This document shows, piece by piece, positions 1 to 12,979 of a stretch of DNA of 43,036 nt (the first letter of the stretch is position 1; every line of letters begins with the position of its first letter). Made by a program: the position numbers and the translations under genes. Origin of the DNA: Saccoglossus kowalevskii (lineage: Eukaryota; Hemichordata; Enteropneusta; Harrimaniidae); NCBI RefSeq assembly GCF_000003605.2, contig NW_003105114.1, positions 28,027 to 71,062 of the forward strand. The letters run 5' to 3'. Under the pieces are notes generated by a model, which was given only the letters and a program-made list of their open reading frames with translations, searched no databases and was not told the DNA's origin.

Positions 1-2819
1 TGGTGCTAGTGTGGAATGAAGAGTGAAGTTCAAACTTGCAATGTACGCGGAAGACAATGACATACTTGCAGACTTGTGTTTGGAAACTCAAATTTGGTGT
101 GCGTTGCTGATGAAGACAGTCCAAATTAAATGCACATTTTATATCTCTTTACTTTGAAATATTGAGGTCTTAAGGTCTTAAAACAATCCGGTGATCTTCC
201 GACTTGCAAGGGTCAGACACAGGTTAATGCGCGATAACCCCCCTCTCAATAATTACACGCTTTCATCGTTTGGCTACAAAATTCAGTAATCACGCTAAAT
301 AGTCAGTCAGTAGATAATCCCACTATGAAAGCATCACTGGCCTTTATAATCCGAGAAGTCCTATGATCAACACCCACTTGAGTAGACAATGAACAATTAA
401 AACAAATCGAAAGCTACTGTCCAACAGTATCCCTGAAAACAAATTCAGCGGTGATATTCACTTCTGTAACTTTCAGACGCTGCAATTTTATACAGGGAAT
501 TCAAAGGCTTCACGATATGACAGCTGTATCAGACAAATGCAATCGAATGTCCCAACTAGCGGTTATTGTATGCAGGTTTCTCTAAAGTTAATCCGTATCT
601 ATGAGAATGTAAAAACATAATATTGTGAGCAGAACGTTATGACGAACATGTCCCTATACATGACACATACACACAATAACTGGATACCATTGATCTTCCT
701 TGAATTGTTTTCACGAATATATAGAACAGTTGTATACAATGCTCACTTCAATTCGTGAGTTTATTGGAGAATTTCACACGACAGAATAGGCTTTGTTCTC
801 AATGACATGATATTTAGTGTATTTGGTAAATCACGTCAGCTTTGGATAACTGCATATTGATAATAATTTTCTCAGAAAGATATAATAATGGGCATACCTT
901 CAAATTCAAACAGAAATCACCTCTTCATTTTAAATTTCTTGTACTTTTTTACGAAATTGTATATTATGCAGTTATATGTTACTTTGTATTGTTTTAATAT
1001 CATATAAAGATAATAAAAAAAAATTAAAAAAAAGTTTACCGCAAAATGCACAATGTTGCAGCTGGGCGCCAATGTCTTTTTGAATTTATATCAATTTTGA
1101 CATCACTAATGCAAATGTCTACACAAATTAGACACGGCTTACCTCGCAAATACCATTAAATCGCGGATAATAGCGCAGCATCACAATCCTCGTGTTAGTA
1201 CCATGTAAGTTACCTTTCGCGAGTAAGCAATTACAAGTTTTGATTCCACAGATTCCACAGGGGCAGTCGGAGGCCATACGTATGAACAATGTTCTCGGTA
1301 AGCCGCTACACAAACAACAAGCCTACGAGTGTTACATCTAATGACACATACACATAAAAGTAATGTGCGCCCTCGAAGAATTACGATGTGTTTTATGGCA
1401 AACACTAATAATTAAAAGACGGATTTGCACCATTTACAGAAGAATATAGTCAAGAAACAAAGTCCTTGTAAGTGCACATTAGCTTTCAAACAAACGATCA
1501 TCGATATCACCGTGAGGAAGCAGATGCGAAGTTGTTTTTTAAACTAAGACATCTAAATGTAAAACAAATGCATTTCACTTAACCATTATACAAAATATGT
1601 ATTAACTTATGATCAGGTTTGATCGCAATGACAAATTACAAGAGAATATGTGTTCACATTTCTCCATGTAGTGAAATGTGCTATTACTATTATGTCCTTG
1701 CGTACAAATACAATATATTCACACGTGCATCTTAAATATACTAAAAGTATTACGCGACAATATATCAACGTACTCATTGAAGATATACATATTTACACTT
1801 TTAATAATTTTTAATTAATAGACATGTTTGAATATTATATTGATTTCGTGTGCGCGAATGCTTCTTAAAACATATTACGCAATATCCATGTTTTTCTAAT
1901 GGTTCTTGCTATTTTAAAAGGTATAACCCTTTTGATGTAGCTGAACTACATTGTGCTCTACATCAGACGTATTCCTGAATTATGAAATGCCATTGCCCTC
2001 ATTCAAGTAAATGTGTGTGGTGAGACACGTTTTGCTCACAACCTAGATACATTTGTTTCCAGAAGTGAGTTGTTGTCTTAAGTTCGATCAATACGGTAAT
2101 TATATACGCACATATACTATAAAACGTTTAATATTCGCAACCAGGAAGTTTCACGATTTAAGCATGTTATGGTATTCGTGAAGACATTATTTCGAAAAAG
2201 CCACAGACCATCCGGTTTTCAGACCCCCGGAGAAATTTTCACCGCTACAAAATTTCGCAATTTTTTAAATGAATAGAGGTTTGTCTCGTTCGAATTTATT
2301 CCACCACGTTTATCAATTATTGATTAAGGTTTGAAAGAACATGAAAGGTTTAAAAGATTTGACTATCTAGTAATTGTTACATGTAGTTTCTGTAAAACGT
2401 CTCAAGTGGTTATCCATGTTTTGAAATTATTTAATTATGTAGACACTGTGTATGTCTGCTTGGAGATGTATTTGTTTCATTGACACAGAATGACACTGAA
2501 TATTTGAATCGTCACAAACTAGCATTTCATTCATTGTAAATAGAAACATATAAAAGTGGCGTTTACTCATCACTTATGTTTGTTTTAAGACGAGCGCAAA
2601 CATATGTGAGAGGCCCTCCATGGCAACTAGCTTACTTTCACGGTTTTTGTTTTATTACATTTAAAATTTAAAATCATATTGCCCTTTTGTTTTTGTAAGT
2701 TAACATGATTTACTTTTCCCTTTGCTGAAAGTTTAATAGTAGCGGTCACGCACGTTTTCTTAGTACGTGCTAAGATACGGATTAAATGTGGCCCGTTTTA
2801 AAGACACTGTTCTAATTGA
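1..2819. other. Non-coding stretch, no gene recognised
   Basis: A+T-rich sequence with frequent stops in all six frames. The only frames longer than 60 codons are on the minus strand near 1.1-1.4 kb; they resemble no family I know. Poly(A)-like runs occur near 1013-1035. Two matches to the metazoan 5' splice-site consensus lie on the minus strand near 1138 and 1206, but no supported exon goes with them. I see nothing else here. Confidence 0.6.
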
Positions 2820-2866
2820 ACTTATATATTCCAGTGGTAGAACTAAAACTTATATATTCTAGTAGT
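2820..2866. repeat. Two-copy 28-bp tandem repeat
   Basis: The 19-base motif ACTTATATATTCCAGTGGT at 2820-2838 recurs at 2848-2866 with two substitutions, a period of 28 bases. It is a simple local tandem duplication inside otherwise unique A+T-rich DNA. No coding role is visible. Confidence 0.85.
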
Positions 2867-5289
2867 CATGTAGGTGCTAGTTAGAACGATATGTTGTTCA
2901 TATTACTGTTTTACTTATCACATGTCATCGATAAAAACACATCTGACTAGATAAAATAAAAACTTAATGTATTTACAGTCAGACGTCCACTACAGTGATG
3001 GTTTTATATCAAATTGCAAGTGTAATATTCGTCACAGTAACCATAATAAAGTATGGGATTACGTGACAGGGCTGTGCGGCTATTACCCTACCAAATGTAT
3101 TTTCTATACTGGCCCGATCGAAAGCAATCACATGTGTACTTTAATCTAGGTTTCACGAAAGTTGCATTCGTTAGTGAATGAATTAAGCATATGACACACT
3201 CACCCAGGGTCGACCCTTCAACCACAGGTTAGAATTAAACAATGTTCTAACGAATATTAATCCGATGCAACAACTACAATGCTTTATAAATATTAGAAAA
3301 TCATTTCACAACTTATCAATTACATTTATTTTAGTGAACATGCGGTGCATACACGGCTTTCACGCCTTGGCGAACAAGCAAATTGTTTGAAGTAACGTAA
3401 CACAAAGCTAGACGTGTAAATCAAATAACATGAACTAAAAATCAATACCCATCTAATTCAATCTAGTAAATCTAAAAGCCAATTAGTTAAAGCTAATAAC
3501 ATTAGTATTTTCTTCATTTAGAGTATTTGCATTAACGGCTAATAAGAACGCACATGTTTTGAGAATAATCTAATGATGTTATTAATAACATTTATTTTTC
3601 ACCAAGATACACTATTTCGATTTTTTGCTTTTCGGTCGAGAAAACATAATCGTTTTACGCTACCTAAAGATGCGCCCCTGAAAGTTCATGAAGTCCAATT
3701 TACCGCTTTCATAACAATGAATGTACCACGTGACTAACTACAGACAAACCAAACTCTCGTTGTGTGTTTTTAATACTAATCATAAGTACATACACTGCAA
3801 TAAACAATCTGATATACGTGTTCGCTGTATGACCTGAATATACCAAATTCATTGGTTTTATTCATGAGGCACGATTAATATATACGTTTCCTCAATGAGA
3901 TATGAAAACAGGCTTTATAAATGCTTTTAATTTAGTCAGTAAAAAGCAGTACCAAATGGCACACACATTTAACCACCGTTGCCTTGCCTTGCGTCTTTGC
4001 TATTTAAGAACAGCGAAAGAAATAAAAGTCTTTGCCAAGCGGATATGATATGATACTATTTCAATATATATCTTGCCACACCCAAGAGAAAAGTACTTAT
4101 ATTTAGTTTATTTAATTTAGTTTTTTAATATATATTCGTTCCCGGTGAACATTACGAACATTGAATGCCTGTGCCGTCTCTCCTGCAAGTGGCCACAGTA
4201 CATATGCTTTGAATTACGTGGCAGGGTCGGTTACCATCTACAATAAAAAATAGTACTTATAACTTCAGCAGATCGGTAATATCATAAACGCTAATTTATT
4301 GATCATTGAATACTACATTTTAAAAAGCGTGTGTGGATCGTATCACCAATCTATTCAACTATTGAAACAGTAATCTGACAAAACGTAATTGATTCTACAT
4401 CTTCGACACAAGTTACACTGTACAAATTATATCTCTAGCTTCACATTTAAGAAAAAGGAGTTAATGCATGTGAACGTATGTGTGTGCCATTTGTTTAGAA
4501 TTACCACTAAGGAAATGTCGGCAATTGGCTTGCAAACAATTAGGATCTTTTACAGGGCGAATCTACAGTGTGAATTAATGCAACCATTGTGTATATATAT
4601 AATAAATATGATATGCTATAACAATAATTATAAAAAAACACGTCAAGTGAATAGATACCGACATGGAAAAGTGTGATAAAATAACGTTACTGAAAAATAT
4701 TACGTGGATCATTACTCTACTTCACGATCTGTATCGGCGTCTCAAGGTAACATTTAAACGGGAAAACCGTGTTATTACCGATGATATGAGATTAGGGTTG
4801 TAATAAACACGGGAATCGTGTTTGCATATAACCTTGTCAATCAACGTAATTGTGGTGTTTAGTGAAAACATTAATCTGTTGAATAAAGTATTATATTAAA
4901 TACATTTGAAGCGTTCTGTGTAACGACTGGTTATTATGTTTATTTTTGTACATTAATTTTTGTATAGTAATATATGTGTTTTTACATGCGAGGATTTGGT
5001 AACTAAATGTTAGGTTAATGGGTCTGCGTTAGGTTTGAATAAATAACGCGCAATGGAATTTTAAATATATAACGCGCGTATTACTATCCTGAGACGTCAA
5101 GTGACCTTAAGGCTTGATCCTAAAATAATGACATAATATTATCCGTGCTCTCTCTCGTAAATATTCTTTCAAAGCAGCAAAATCTAACCGTTGATCGTCT
5201 AACACCAGTCGTAGACAAAAACAAATTCCTGACTACAATCTCACAAGAACAAAACAATTAAATGACAAGCACATTACACAGTATAGTCA
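2867..5289. other. Non-coding stretch, no gene recognised
   Basis: No recognisable coding frame. The two frames of 60-95 codons (near 2967 and 4389, plus strand) have no domain, no codon pattern and no flanking splice signals that I would trust. A short hairpin, AAACACG with CGTGTTT, lies near 4805-4825, and the motif ATAACGCGC occurs twice around 5044-5080. Otherwise nothing stands out. Confidence 0.6.
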
Positions 5290-5534
5290 AATGAGTAAGA
5301 GAAAGATATATAAAGCCAGGTGTTGAAAAACAAGCACTTCCTACTCCACGTGCAGTATCCACCATATTATTCTAAATCTGACACATCTGACACAACACAC
5401 CAGATAGTTGAACGACCAACAATGCACAAAACAAACAATTCGCCACAAAACAGTCCTACATCAGACACGACTGACAAACAACACATTTGCACAAAAACAA
5501 GTATGCACCAGAGGACGAATGAGTAAGAGAAAGA
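5290..5534. repeat. 211-bp segment bracketed by a 17-bp direct repeat
   Basis: The exact 17-mer AATGAGTAAGAGAAAGA occurs at 5290-5306 and again at 5518-5534. The DNA between is rich in C and A and reads differently from its surroundings. Such a pair could be a long target-site duplication around a retroposed insert, or the outer parts of an old tandem duplication. No poly(A) tail abuts the right copy, which weakens the retroposition reading. Frames of 60-70 codons inside it, open on both strands, look like by-products of the CA-rich composition. Confidence 0.6.
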
Positions 5535-8500
5535 ATAGATGAACCTCATGGTATAATTGAAGTGATGTCAAGTGTTTCAAAAAATGAGTACATCCTGCTT
5601 TACTACACGTCATAAAATATCCAACTAGGTATGATAGTCGCCCTTCATTGAGGCACATACGATGTAATGTTTAGTGTTTTGAAATGCCGCATTGCATACA
5701 TTCAGCCTTCCAAACCAGAAAGCGCTGTCAATTGTAGACATGATGTATAAAGATATTAGTAAATGCTTTTGTAGTCTTCACTTTGTTAATTGACTACGCT
5801 TTGGATTATTTCAATAGGGATTTCAAATTAAACAGAATAACAACCAAATATAACTTACATAATACACTCCCTAACAATATTGATGATCATCGTACACCAA
5901 ACACGTCTTCAGTATAACAGACAATTATGTGGTTGCGAAACACCACTTTAGAACTCGTAAATCGAAGACTCCTTCCCTTTCCTACTCAAGTACAGATTCT
6001 ACATGACTCGCCAAGCAAGAAGTGATGCGATGCCTGCAGGCTGACTCATTAAATATTCTAATCTTACCTGTTACACATCCAATGGGAGAACACGTATACC
6101 CTGATCTTGTTTGACACAACTTAGACAGTATGTCTCCCTAAGCGTTACTTAAAAATACTCGTCTCGTGACGTAGATGTCTATATTTCATTATCATACATG
6201 TATGCAAACAACGACTGAGCAATGGTGGGAACATTCACAAGCTGTGCATCTTAGCTTCAAGTGTTTAGGGGATCTTTTTTTCAATTTGTACTGTTATACA
6301 GTGCATACAATCGATTACAATTTTGATAAAAACAGTCAGCACTTTCTTACTGATAGGAAGACGTGGCAACACGATTGGATTTTTACGGGAGCTTCCCAGG
6401 GTATGGACCAAATATTTCATCACCATAGCAACCCACAATCTGATCGTGCTTGCGGTGTCAGTCGACGTAGTAGAGATACGGTCTGCTTCGATCTACTTTC
6501 ACGCGATATCGAAATTGCTGAAACCTGAGATTTTGGAATATATGATGATGGGTTACTCGTTAAGTGAGCTGAAAGGCACTCCTTTCAAGCCCGGCAGTAA
6601 TGATGCAGTGATATTTCACCCGCGAAGATCACATTAGAAATATACTAATATTATAACAGCGCAACCTCACATTCTGTGTGGGAGAATCATCTTCTTAGAG
6701 TCGATCTCCTTATCCGATGAACACACATAGAACCCAGTTGTGATCTTTCGTTATAAGGATTACTCAGAACAGAAAACACTCAAAAGCTGTTAGGAGAACC
6801 CTGTCTCACAATTCTAAAGTGAAATACGGATGACACTGATGTCTACAAATCACACCTATCACGTACTTCACACGTCGAATACAATTGTATCACCGGTAAT
6901 CCCAAATTATCCAACTATAGCAATGCATGTACTTCAGTAGCATCATGAGAGGTTGTTGCTTCAAGTCATTACATTTCGGAATATGACCCATGCTATCCCA
7001 CGAGAAACTATTTTGAAAATGTTAAATAACAAAGAGAAATAAGATGAGAAGCTCTTCTTGGAAGTCTTGTGTCTTTTAAAATATTTACATCAGAGTTTTT
7101 ATTTATTTCGTTATTCACCTGACAAAACATTCAATTTCACGCTTTGTTTCACAACAAGAGCTAGACAAGGCGGGAACGTCTGTTTACATTCCCTCCAGTT
7201 TCAACAGAAAATTCGCTATCTATTCATCAGATGTTACACAATAGAATTTAAATGACTTTATTGATTACAAGTATTTGATGGAAAACACATAATATGCGGA
7301 CAATCACGTGTTTTTACATTAATCAAACTGTTGACAAACATCTCACACACATATTCGTAGTTATGTTTATAGATTTAGACTACTCTTGACATGTGACACG
7401 TTGTTATGAATGAATATAAAATTACACTGAGACGTCGATAACACATTGATAAATTTAAAAAAATATAAGAAGGCGCGAGAGAAGGGTTGGTTGTCGTCCA
7501 TAACCTGTGATTGAATAAGCCAATTTCCAAACTTCCCGAAATTAGGAGATATGCATGGGATCGAAAGTAAAGACTGGACAAACAAACGTCGCAGCGTCAT
7601 GGTGCTTGGGATTTGACAAACATATATATTTCGGCGCAGTTTCGCGATTAAGAATACACACATTCGGTGACGGTAAATTTTGACGAAATAAGGGTATCTC
7701 AACGCCTTATTACCATCTGAAAAACGATATTTGGATATTTAACCGTGCTAATTTGTCGTTAATTTCAAATTATAATAAGTATACTGTTCAATATCACAAG
7801 TATTTTTACGTGGAATGCGATACTTATTTTGTTTCCAAGTGCAAGTAAAATGACTTTTCGACTTTATGTGAGGAAAAATATCTATAGAAACAATAGGTAA
7901 GCAAATTCAATTCTCGGGTGTACTATTTTGGTTATGGATATTAATAGTTATTAAAAAATGTAAGTGGAACTTAATTTCCGAAAATTATACATCGATTCAA
8001 AACAGTTATATACAAAGAATCGTATGTAGCTTATTTGAAAAGCATGTACACTGAGCAAATAAAATGTCCTCACGTCATTCAATCTAGCTACTATAATTAT
8101 TCTCTTCTTCAAAATGTGTATAATGATAAATCTCGATATTGTGGATCTACATTTTTGACACCGTCTCACCTACGGCATAGTGAGATGTATGAAATAAATC
8201 AAACAATACAACGTTCCGGCCCTCAGTTTAGTTACCACTAGCATATCATCGTAAACTGGTATACGCCAACGACCATTTCGCGTGTAACGCCTAATTATTG
8301 ATCGTACCTCGGCTTAGTGTGTCACCTTTGTATTGACATTGTAGCGATGTGAAGAAAGCGTGATGCAGCGTGTTGACGATCGGCACAATGTCCTACTTCT
8401 ACTTTTCTAACTATATCACCCATCCATGACGCTGTAAAAATCATTACATTTCGCTTGGACTTTACGATGCCAAGACTAGGGACGATGAAACTCTTTAATT

Positions 8501-9158
8501 GTCACTTAGACAAGTTTTATTTTCTACAAAGAACCATTGTATACACGCAAGCCAACACACGGACGTCGAAACAAATATCGTGCCTCCAGTAGTCGTTTCA
8601 TATTAAAAAAATGCAGCCTAAATGTTGTATTATGCAGCGCAGAAATCACTTGCATAGCACAAATGACCAAATGTCACTCATAACAGTTACAATGAAAACA
8701 AAGCAATTTCAATTCTGAAAGCAAGTAGGGTATTAACTGTACGGCGAGTAAGAACGCGTATTGAAAACAACGTTATACAACAAATATACTGTGTTTCCGT
8801 GAATTTAAACAAGTGCGCAATGAAATTACGTTTAATATCTTGCAGTATTCCCAAAAGCATTCCCCATTCAAATGTTGCGTGTGTTCTATTTTGTTCGATA
8901 TCGAGCGAAATTGTATATGTAAAAAATAATGTTTCGTTTGATTATATTATATTGATTGTATGATATTCAATCGCGTGATTGAACATTCATTTTACCCAAT
9001 ATAAATCTGTCATTTTCATGCAAATGAAAGACACTATCGTTCTTTAATGTTGATATCTAGTATATATACATGATCACGTAATATCTGTATCAGGACATTG
9101 ACAGATTATTTATTTAGGCTAAAGCGAATTTTAACCATAGGCCTAAGAAACAAATGAC
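5535..9158. other. Non-coding stretch with unsupported open frames
   Basis: Two overlapping plus-strand frames (6175-6528 and 6323-6637; 117 and 104 codons) and a minus-strand frame (7367-7702, 111 codons) are the longest here. None shows a domain, signal peptide or catalytic motif I recognise. The 6.2-6.6 kb frames sit in a slightly more G+C-rich patch, so they could mark an old exon, but nothing confirms it. A good 5' splice-site match (CAG|GTAAGA) lies on the minus strand near 6066-6072. No RNA gene or repeat was found. Confidence 0.55.
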
Positions 9159-9170
9159 CGTCACGTGACG
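9159..9170. promoter_or_regulatory. 12-bp perfect palindrome with E-box core
   Basis: CGTCACGTGACG is a perfect 12-base palindrome. It contains CACGTG, the class B E-box bound by bHLH factors of the USF/MYC/MITF type, flanked by half cAMP-response-element bases (TGACG). It could be a binding site, but no promoter or gene is visible nearby, so function is only inferred from the motif. Confidence 0.3.
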
Positions 9171-11111
9171 AGACTTGTCTTTCCCCCACTCAAATAGTGT
9201 TCCGACTCTACGGTCATCGCGTCCATTGTTCCCTTGTCTATGTAACCATGACATTTGTAACAGACAGAAAAAAACACTATTTGAAGATCAAAAAAGTTTC
9301 TTGATCTGAACGAGAAATCGGCAGCCATTTGCGCTAAATGTTTATACAGTACAAATTCGTAAAATTCCTATCAAACAACGTATGTGCATACGTTATACGG
9401 AATGAGAAGTAGTTATTTAATAAGTTAGTTAATAAAAAGATAGTTAATAAAATTCCCAACAAAGTGTTCGAACAACTTATTGATCTATAATCGATGATAT
9501 ATACAATATATATCCGAGTCAACAGTACAGTCACGTATTCACGACTTGGTAAAAGCCTTGCATATTTTGTTTCGCTAACTACTGTGGAAAGTATCCACTC
9601 ACTTACATTTAAAATATCTAGTCATCTCGTGATATTAGTATGTAGCAAACATATTAATTAGCGTTGTTTGTGTAGAAAACTACTGTATTGGGTCTTTAAA
9701 AGAACACAACTTAAACATTGATCGAAATTAAACACATTATTCGATACCACCGCGATAGTTATTTGACACAAAAGTTGCATTCAAACATAGTGGCGCAGTC
9801 GAGAATAATGACAGGATAAAACCATTTACATCATTCCAAACTTTATCTTGTTAAATGATATAGTTTAGCTTCTAGACAACGTCTATGTGTACGTTGACGC
9901 ACACCCGCAACAAATAATGAACTGACGCATGATTAAAAATGTAATTGGACGATTGTCAATGCATTTCCTGATTCGGTCACGGGATACGCGTTGGAGCAAT
10001 TACAAAAGTGCAATTAGCTACTCTTATCATTAATGTCAGATTTGTTTTATTTCATACTGTTATTCCCCACAAGAGAGAAATTATTGATTTACAGAGTGTG
10101 TTTTATATGATCTTGGTAGTTTAATCTGTACGTATTTGTACTTACATTCGTAAAGTAATGCCTAATCCAAGTACATGTATTATAACGGAATAGAGAAGTA
10201 TACGATAGAAGATAATACATTTTGTTTCGTAACGACATACATTCAATTAATAGTAATTATATTATACTAGTGTATCCGTACGTTATACGAGCCATCAATA
10301 AATAGAGCCAATTGTACTGTCAGGCACTCCTGTCATAGGTTATCGTTATACGAGTGAGGTACAGTATATTAATATCCAATATTATAACTCGTTATCTTTC
10401 GAAAAATAGAAATTAAACTAAATCAAAATATCATGAAATATTTGCAGTTTCGATTCAGGAGAAAACAAAAGTAAATTGAAAAAACAGTAATCGTCTGCAT
10501 TAGCTCATTCGTGGGAGGGCATCACCACCGTCTACACCTCAACCGCAGTATCTCAAATGGTAAAATTCTATACTCAGTGTCCCTTTTAACTTTGTTTAAT
10601 TGTACAATATGTACATTATACGAAAGTCGTGAACTAAGTTGAGAATTTGGAAAAAATATACCTAGAACTCCGATTCATTTATCAAAATACTCCTGCAATC
10701 TACCACTGTCGTCGTTATGACTTCTCAGGTATTGTGTAAGTAGTGCATCCAACATATCAATGCACTGTGGTACCCCTCAATGATCACAGTAGCGTCGCGC
10801 CGGAGACAGTTGTGCCAGTGTCACGGATTCTTTGCGACAGTTTATATACTTCTGTTCGGGGAGCAAATAAAATGGGACACCCCTGTCGGCATTGGTAGGT
10901 AAATTTGAATATATTTTGTTTTCGTTGTTTTATGAAACTAATGAATATTATCAAAAGATTTCATTTTATTTGGTGGAGACGATTATAACGTCAACCGTTC
11001 ACGCGATAAAATATTTTAGACCTTACATAATAGTATACATTTGCACATGTGCTTTTATAAAAAGAATAATGCACATTTTTTCTTTAGTTTAAAATATAGT
11101 AGTTTCTATGC
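9171..11111. other. Non-coding stretch, no gene recognised
   Basis: No supported gene. At 9377-9394 there is an 18-base near-palindrome, AACGTATG and CATACGTT around a TG centre. The phrase AGTTAATAAAA is repeated nearby at about 9427-9452. One plus-strand frame of 66 codons at 10892 is very rich in I, Y and F and looks like chance A+T-rich sequence. Confidence 0.6.
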
Positions 11112-11218
11112 ATATCAATGATTTAAACATATATAAATCAGTGAGGATTATTGATTACATAAAATCAATCACTGAACTGCTTTGATATGTAAAGGTTTAC
11201 ATTTCATGTAATCAATCA
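11112..11218. repeat. Nested inverted repeats
   Basis: CATATCAA near 11112 is complementary to TTGATATG near 11183, and ATTGATTACAT near 11152 is complementary to ATGTAATCAAT near 11206. A further short hairpin (TGATT...AATCA) lies between them. The pairs interleave, so the segment could fold in more than one way. It may be the remains of a small palindromic element; no target duplication was identified. Confidence 0.5.
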
Positions 11219-12824
11219 TATATCCAAATGTTATACTGCAATCCTCTCCCCACAAGATTCGGCAGTATGGCTTTGTAAAAAACTCTGATAGTCCTGCTCA
11301 GTTAAGACTTCGAATGAAACCTATTACAATAACTCTTTCCTAAAGTGTATAAGTATATTACTGACGATGGTTTTGTGTACGTGGTATTTCTGTAGTTTTT
11401 AAAATGTCGGAAGCGAATGACATGTGTCTGTACCTAAATACGTTAAGTTAAAAAGTTAGTTTCCTTTATAATATAATTTTGCCGTTGAGGTATATAACTT
11501 GTGCGTGTAAAAATGGGTAACCATGGTGATGAACGTGATGAGAATTTATCTCATGGTCAAAATACATCTAATTTGTCCACTCCTGTAATACACAATCAAA
11601 TTTAATGCAATTTTACGGAGAGAATATAATACATTGGCCTGAGAAAATAATTATTTTTCTACTATTCTTATGTTGACTCCATCAGTATAGATCTATGGGC
11701 AGCAGATAAGTAAATTGTCAAATACATCAATTCCAAAATTCGATTAAGTAAGAGATAATCATCTGATATTTCTTTAGATGTTGTTGCATATTCGATTGAA
11801 TCAGAGTATGTACACCGAGGCCAATTACCGCAACAATATTATAGTATCGTGCAACGTGTTTATTTGTATTTTCAAACAAATTGTGGCATCTCTCGGAAGA
11901 ACGGTATATTCCTATCGCGCTCTTATCCAACACGGAAGTCATAATACCTCTTCATATATATGTTGCTTGCCATTCTATAAAATATGAACGTTTCATTCTT
12001 TGTTTATAAAAATGAATTGTTCTCTTCATATCGGCTAGTTCGTGTTTGGTATGGGTTGTGATTGCATGTGTTCTTAGAATAAGATAATTATTTAAGTGCG
12101 TGATTCAAAATCAGCATTTTACTTTGTGGTTACTATTTGGAAAAATCCAAATTATATTAAATGATGACTATAACTATATGTAATACGTAAAACGTAGTAT
12201 ACAATCAAGCACTAAACAGATAAAGCGACAAACTTACCTGGTAATACCAGATAAATACTGTGTTGTTTACATCAGTAACACTCTCCTCGTTTCTACGCGA
12301 GAGTCAGTAACACTCTTGAAATATCAGCAACGGTGAGAAATACATTTCTTCTGACGCGTCGCTCATTCTAATAAAATGGATTTCTATTAAATTCTCTCTT
12401 AATTTGTGGTTGATACACGAGGAATACGGACGGGTATATATGTATTGTTCATCAGTCACACCTTATTTATCTCCAAGCTGTCATACAGTGTGAGCGATTA
12501 TTGCGATGACCTTTGGCATTTTATTCAGAGCAGTTGTTTCGGTAGTTGAGCGGTCATTATTTTGTTATTTCTTATTGATGTAATTCTTTGTGTTAGTTTT
12601 TTCGACTTGCCAATAAAGGCTAAAATGTGATAAACTGCCCAGATCCATGTCGCTGTATGGATCTAAACTAGGTACAATGGCCTGACATTGATTTCTTTTA
12701 GCACTTAGTTACGTTATGCCGTAAGCATTTGTATTGACAAGTATTCAGTCTACATCTCTTGCACTCATGTGGACAGAGGAGCCGCGCTATCAACAACATT
12801 TCCGTAAAATTTGAAACAGTAAAA
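11219..12824. other. Non-coding stretch, no gene recognised
   Basis: No supported gene. TCAGTAACACTCT occurs twice (from about 12272 and 12304), a direct repeat with a period of 32. A perfect 5' splice-site match (CAG|GTAAGT on the minus strand, near 12232-12240) overlaps the palindrome CTGGTAATACCAG, which may explain it. Frames of about 70 codons around 11.73-11.99 kb lie on both strands over the same bases and are not credible genes. Confidence 0.6.
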
Positions 12825-12979
12825 CATGGGCGGATACAAGAATTTTTTAGGGGGGTCCGAACATTGAAATGAAATATAAACTAAGTTAATGATTTTTTAT
12901 GTTATACAAAAACAAATTGAATACATTTTTCAACGGGGGGAGTGTCCGGACCACAAGAATCCCCCTAGATCCACCACTG
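12825..12979. mobile_element. Small hAT-like MITE remnant
   Basis: A segment of about 155 bp has related inverted ends. The right end, read on the minus strand, starts CAGTGGTGGATCTAGGGGG; the left end starts CATGGGCGGAT and then runs into a G-tract and GTCCGA. Both ends also carry a GTCCG(G)A block just inside. Ends of the type CAGTGGCGGATC followed by a G-tract are familiar from non-autonomous hAT-type elements in invertebrate genomes; that is from memory, not a search. The interior is short and A+T-rich with no coding capacity. I could not find a clean 8-bp target duplication, so the copy is old or the boundaries are slightly off. Confidence 0.5.

Noticed and set aside
1241-1262. GATTCCACA repeated twice as a possible regulatory motif
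   Set aside because: A 10-base tandem doublet alone is not enough to support any function.
5320-5549. Opposed frames of 60-70 codons rich in T, H and N or in V, C and S
   Set aside because: They arise from CA-rich sequence lacking stops on both strands and sit inside a repeat-bracketed segment.
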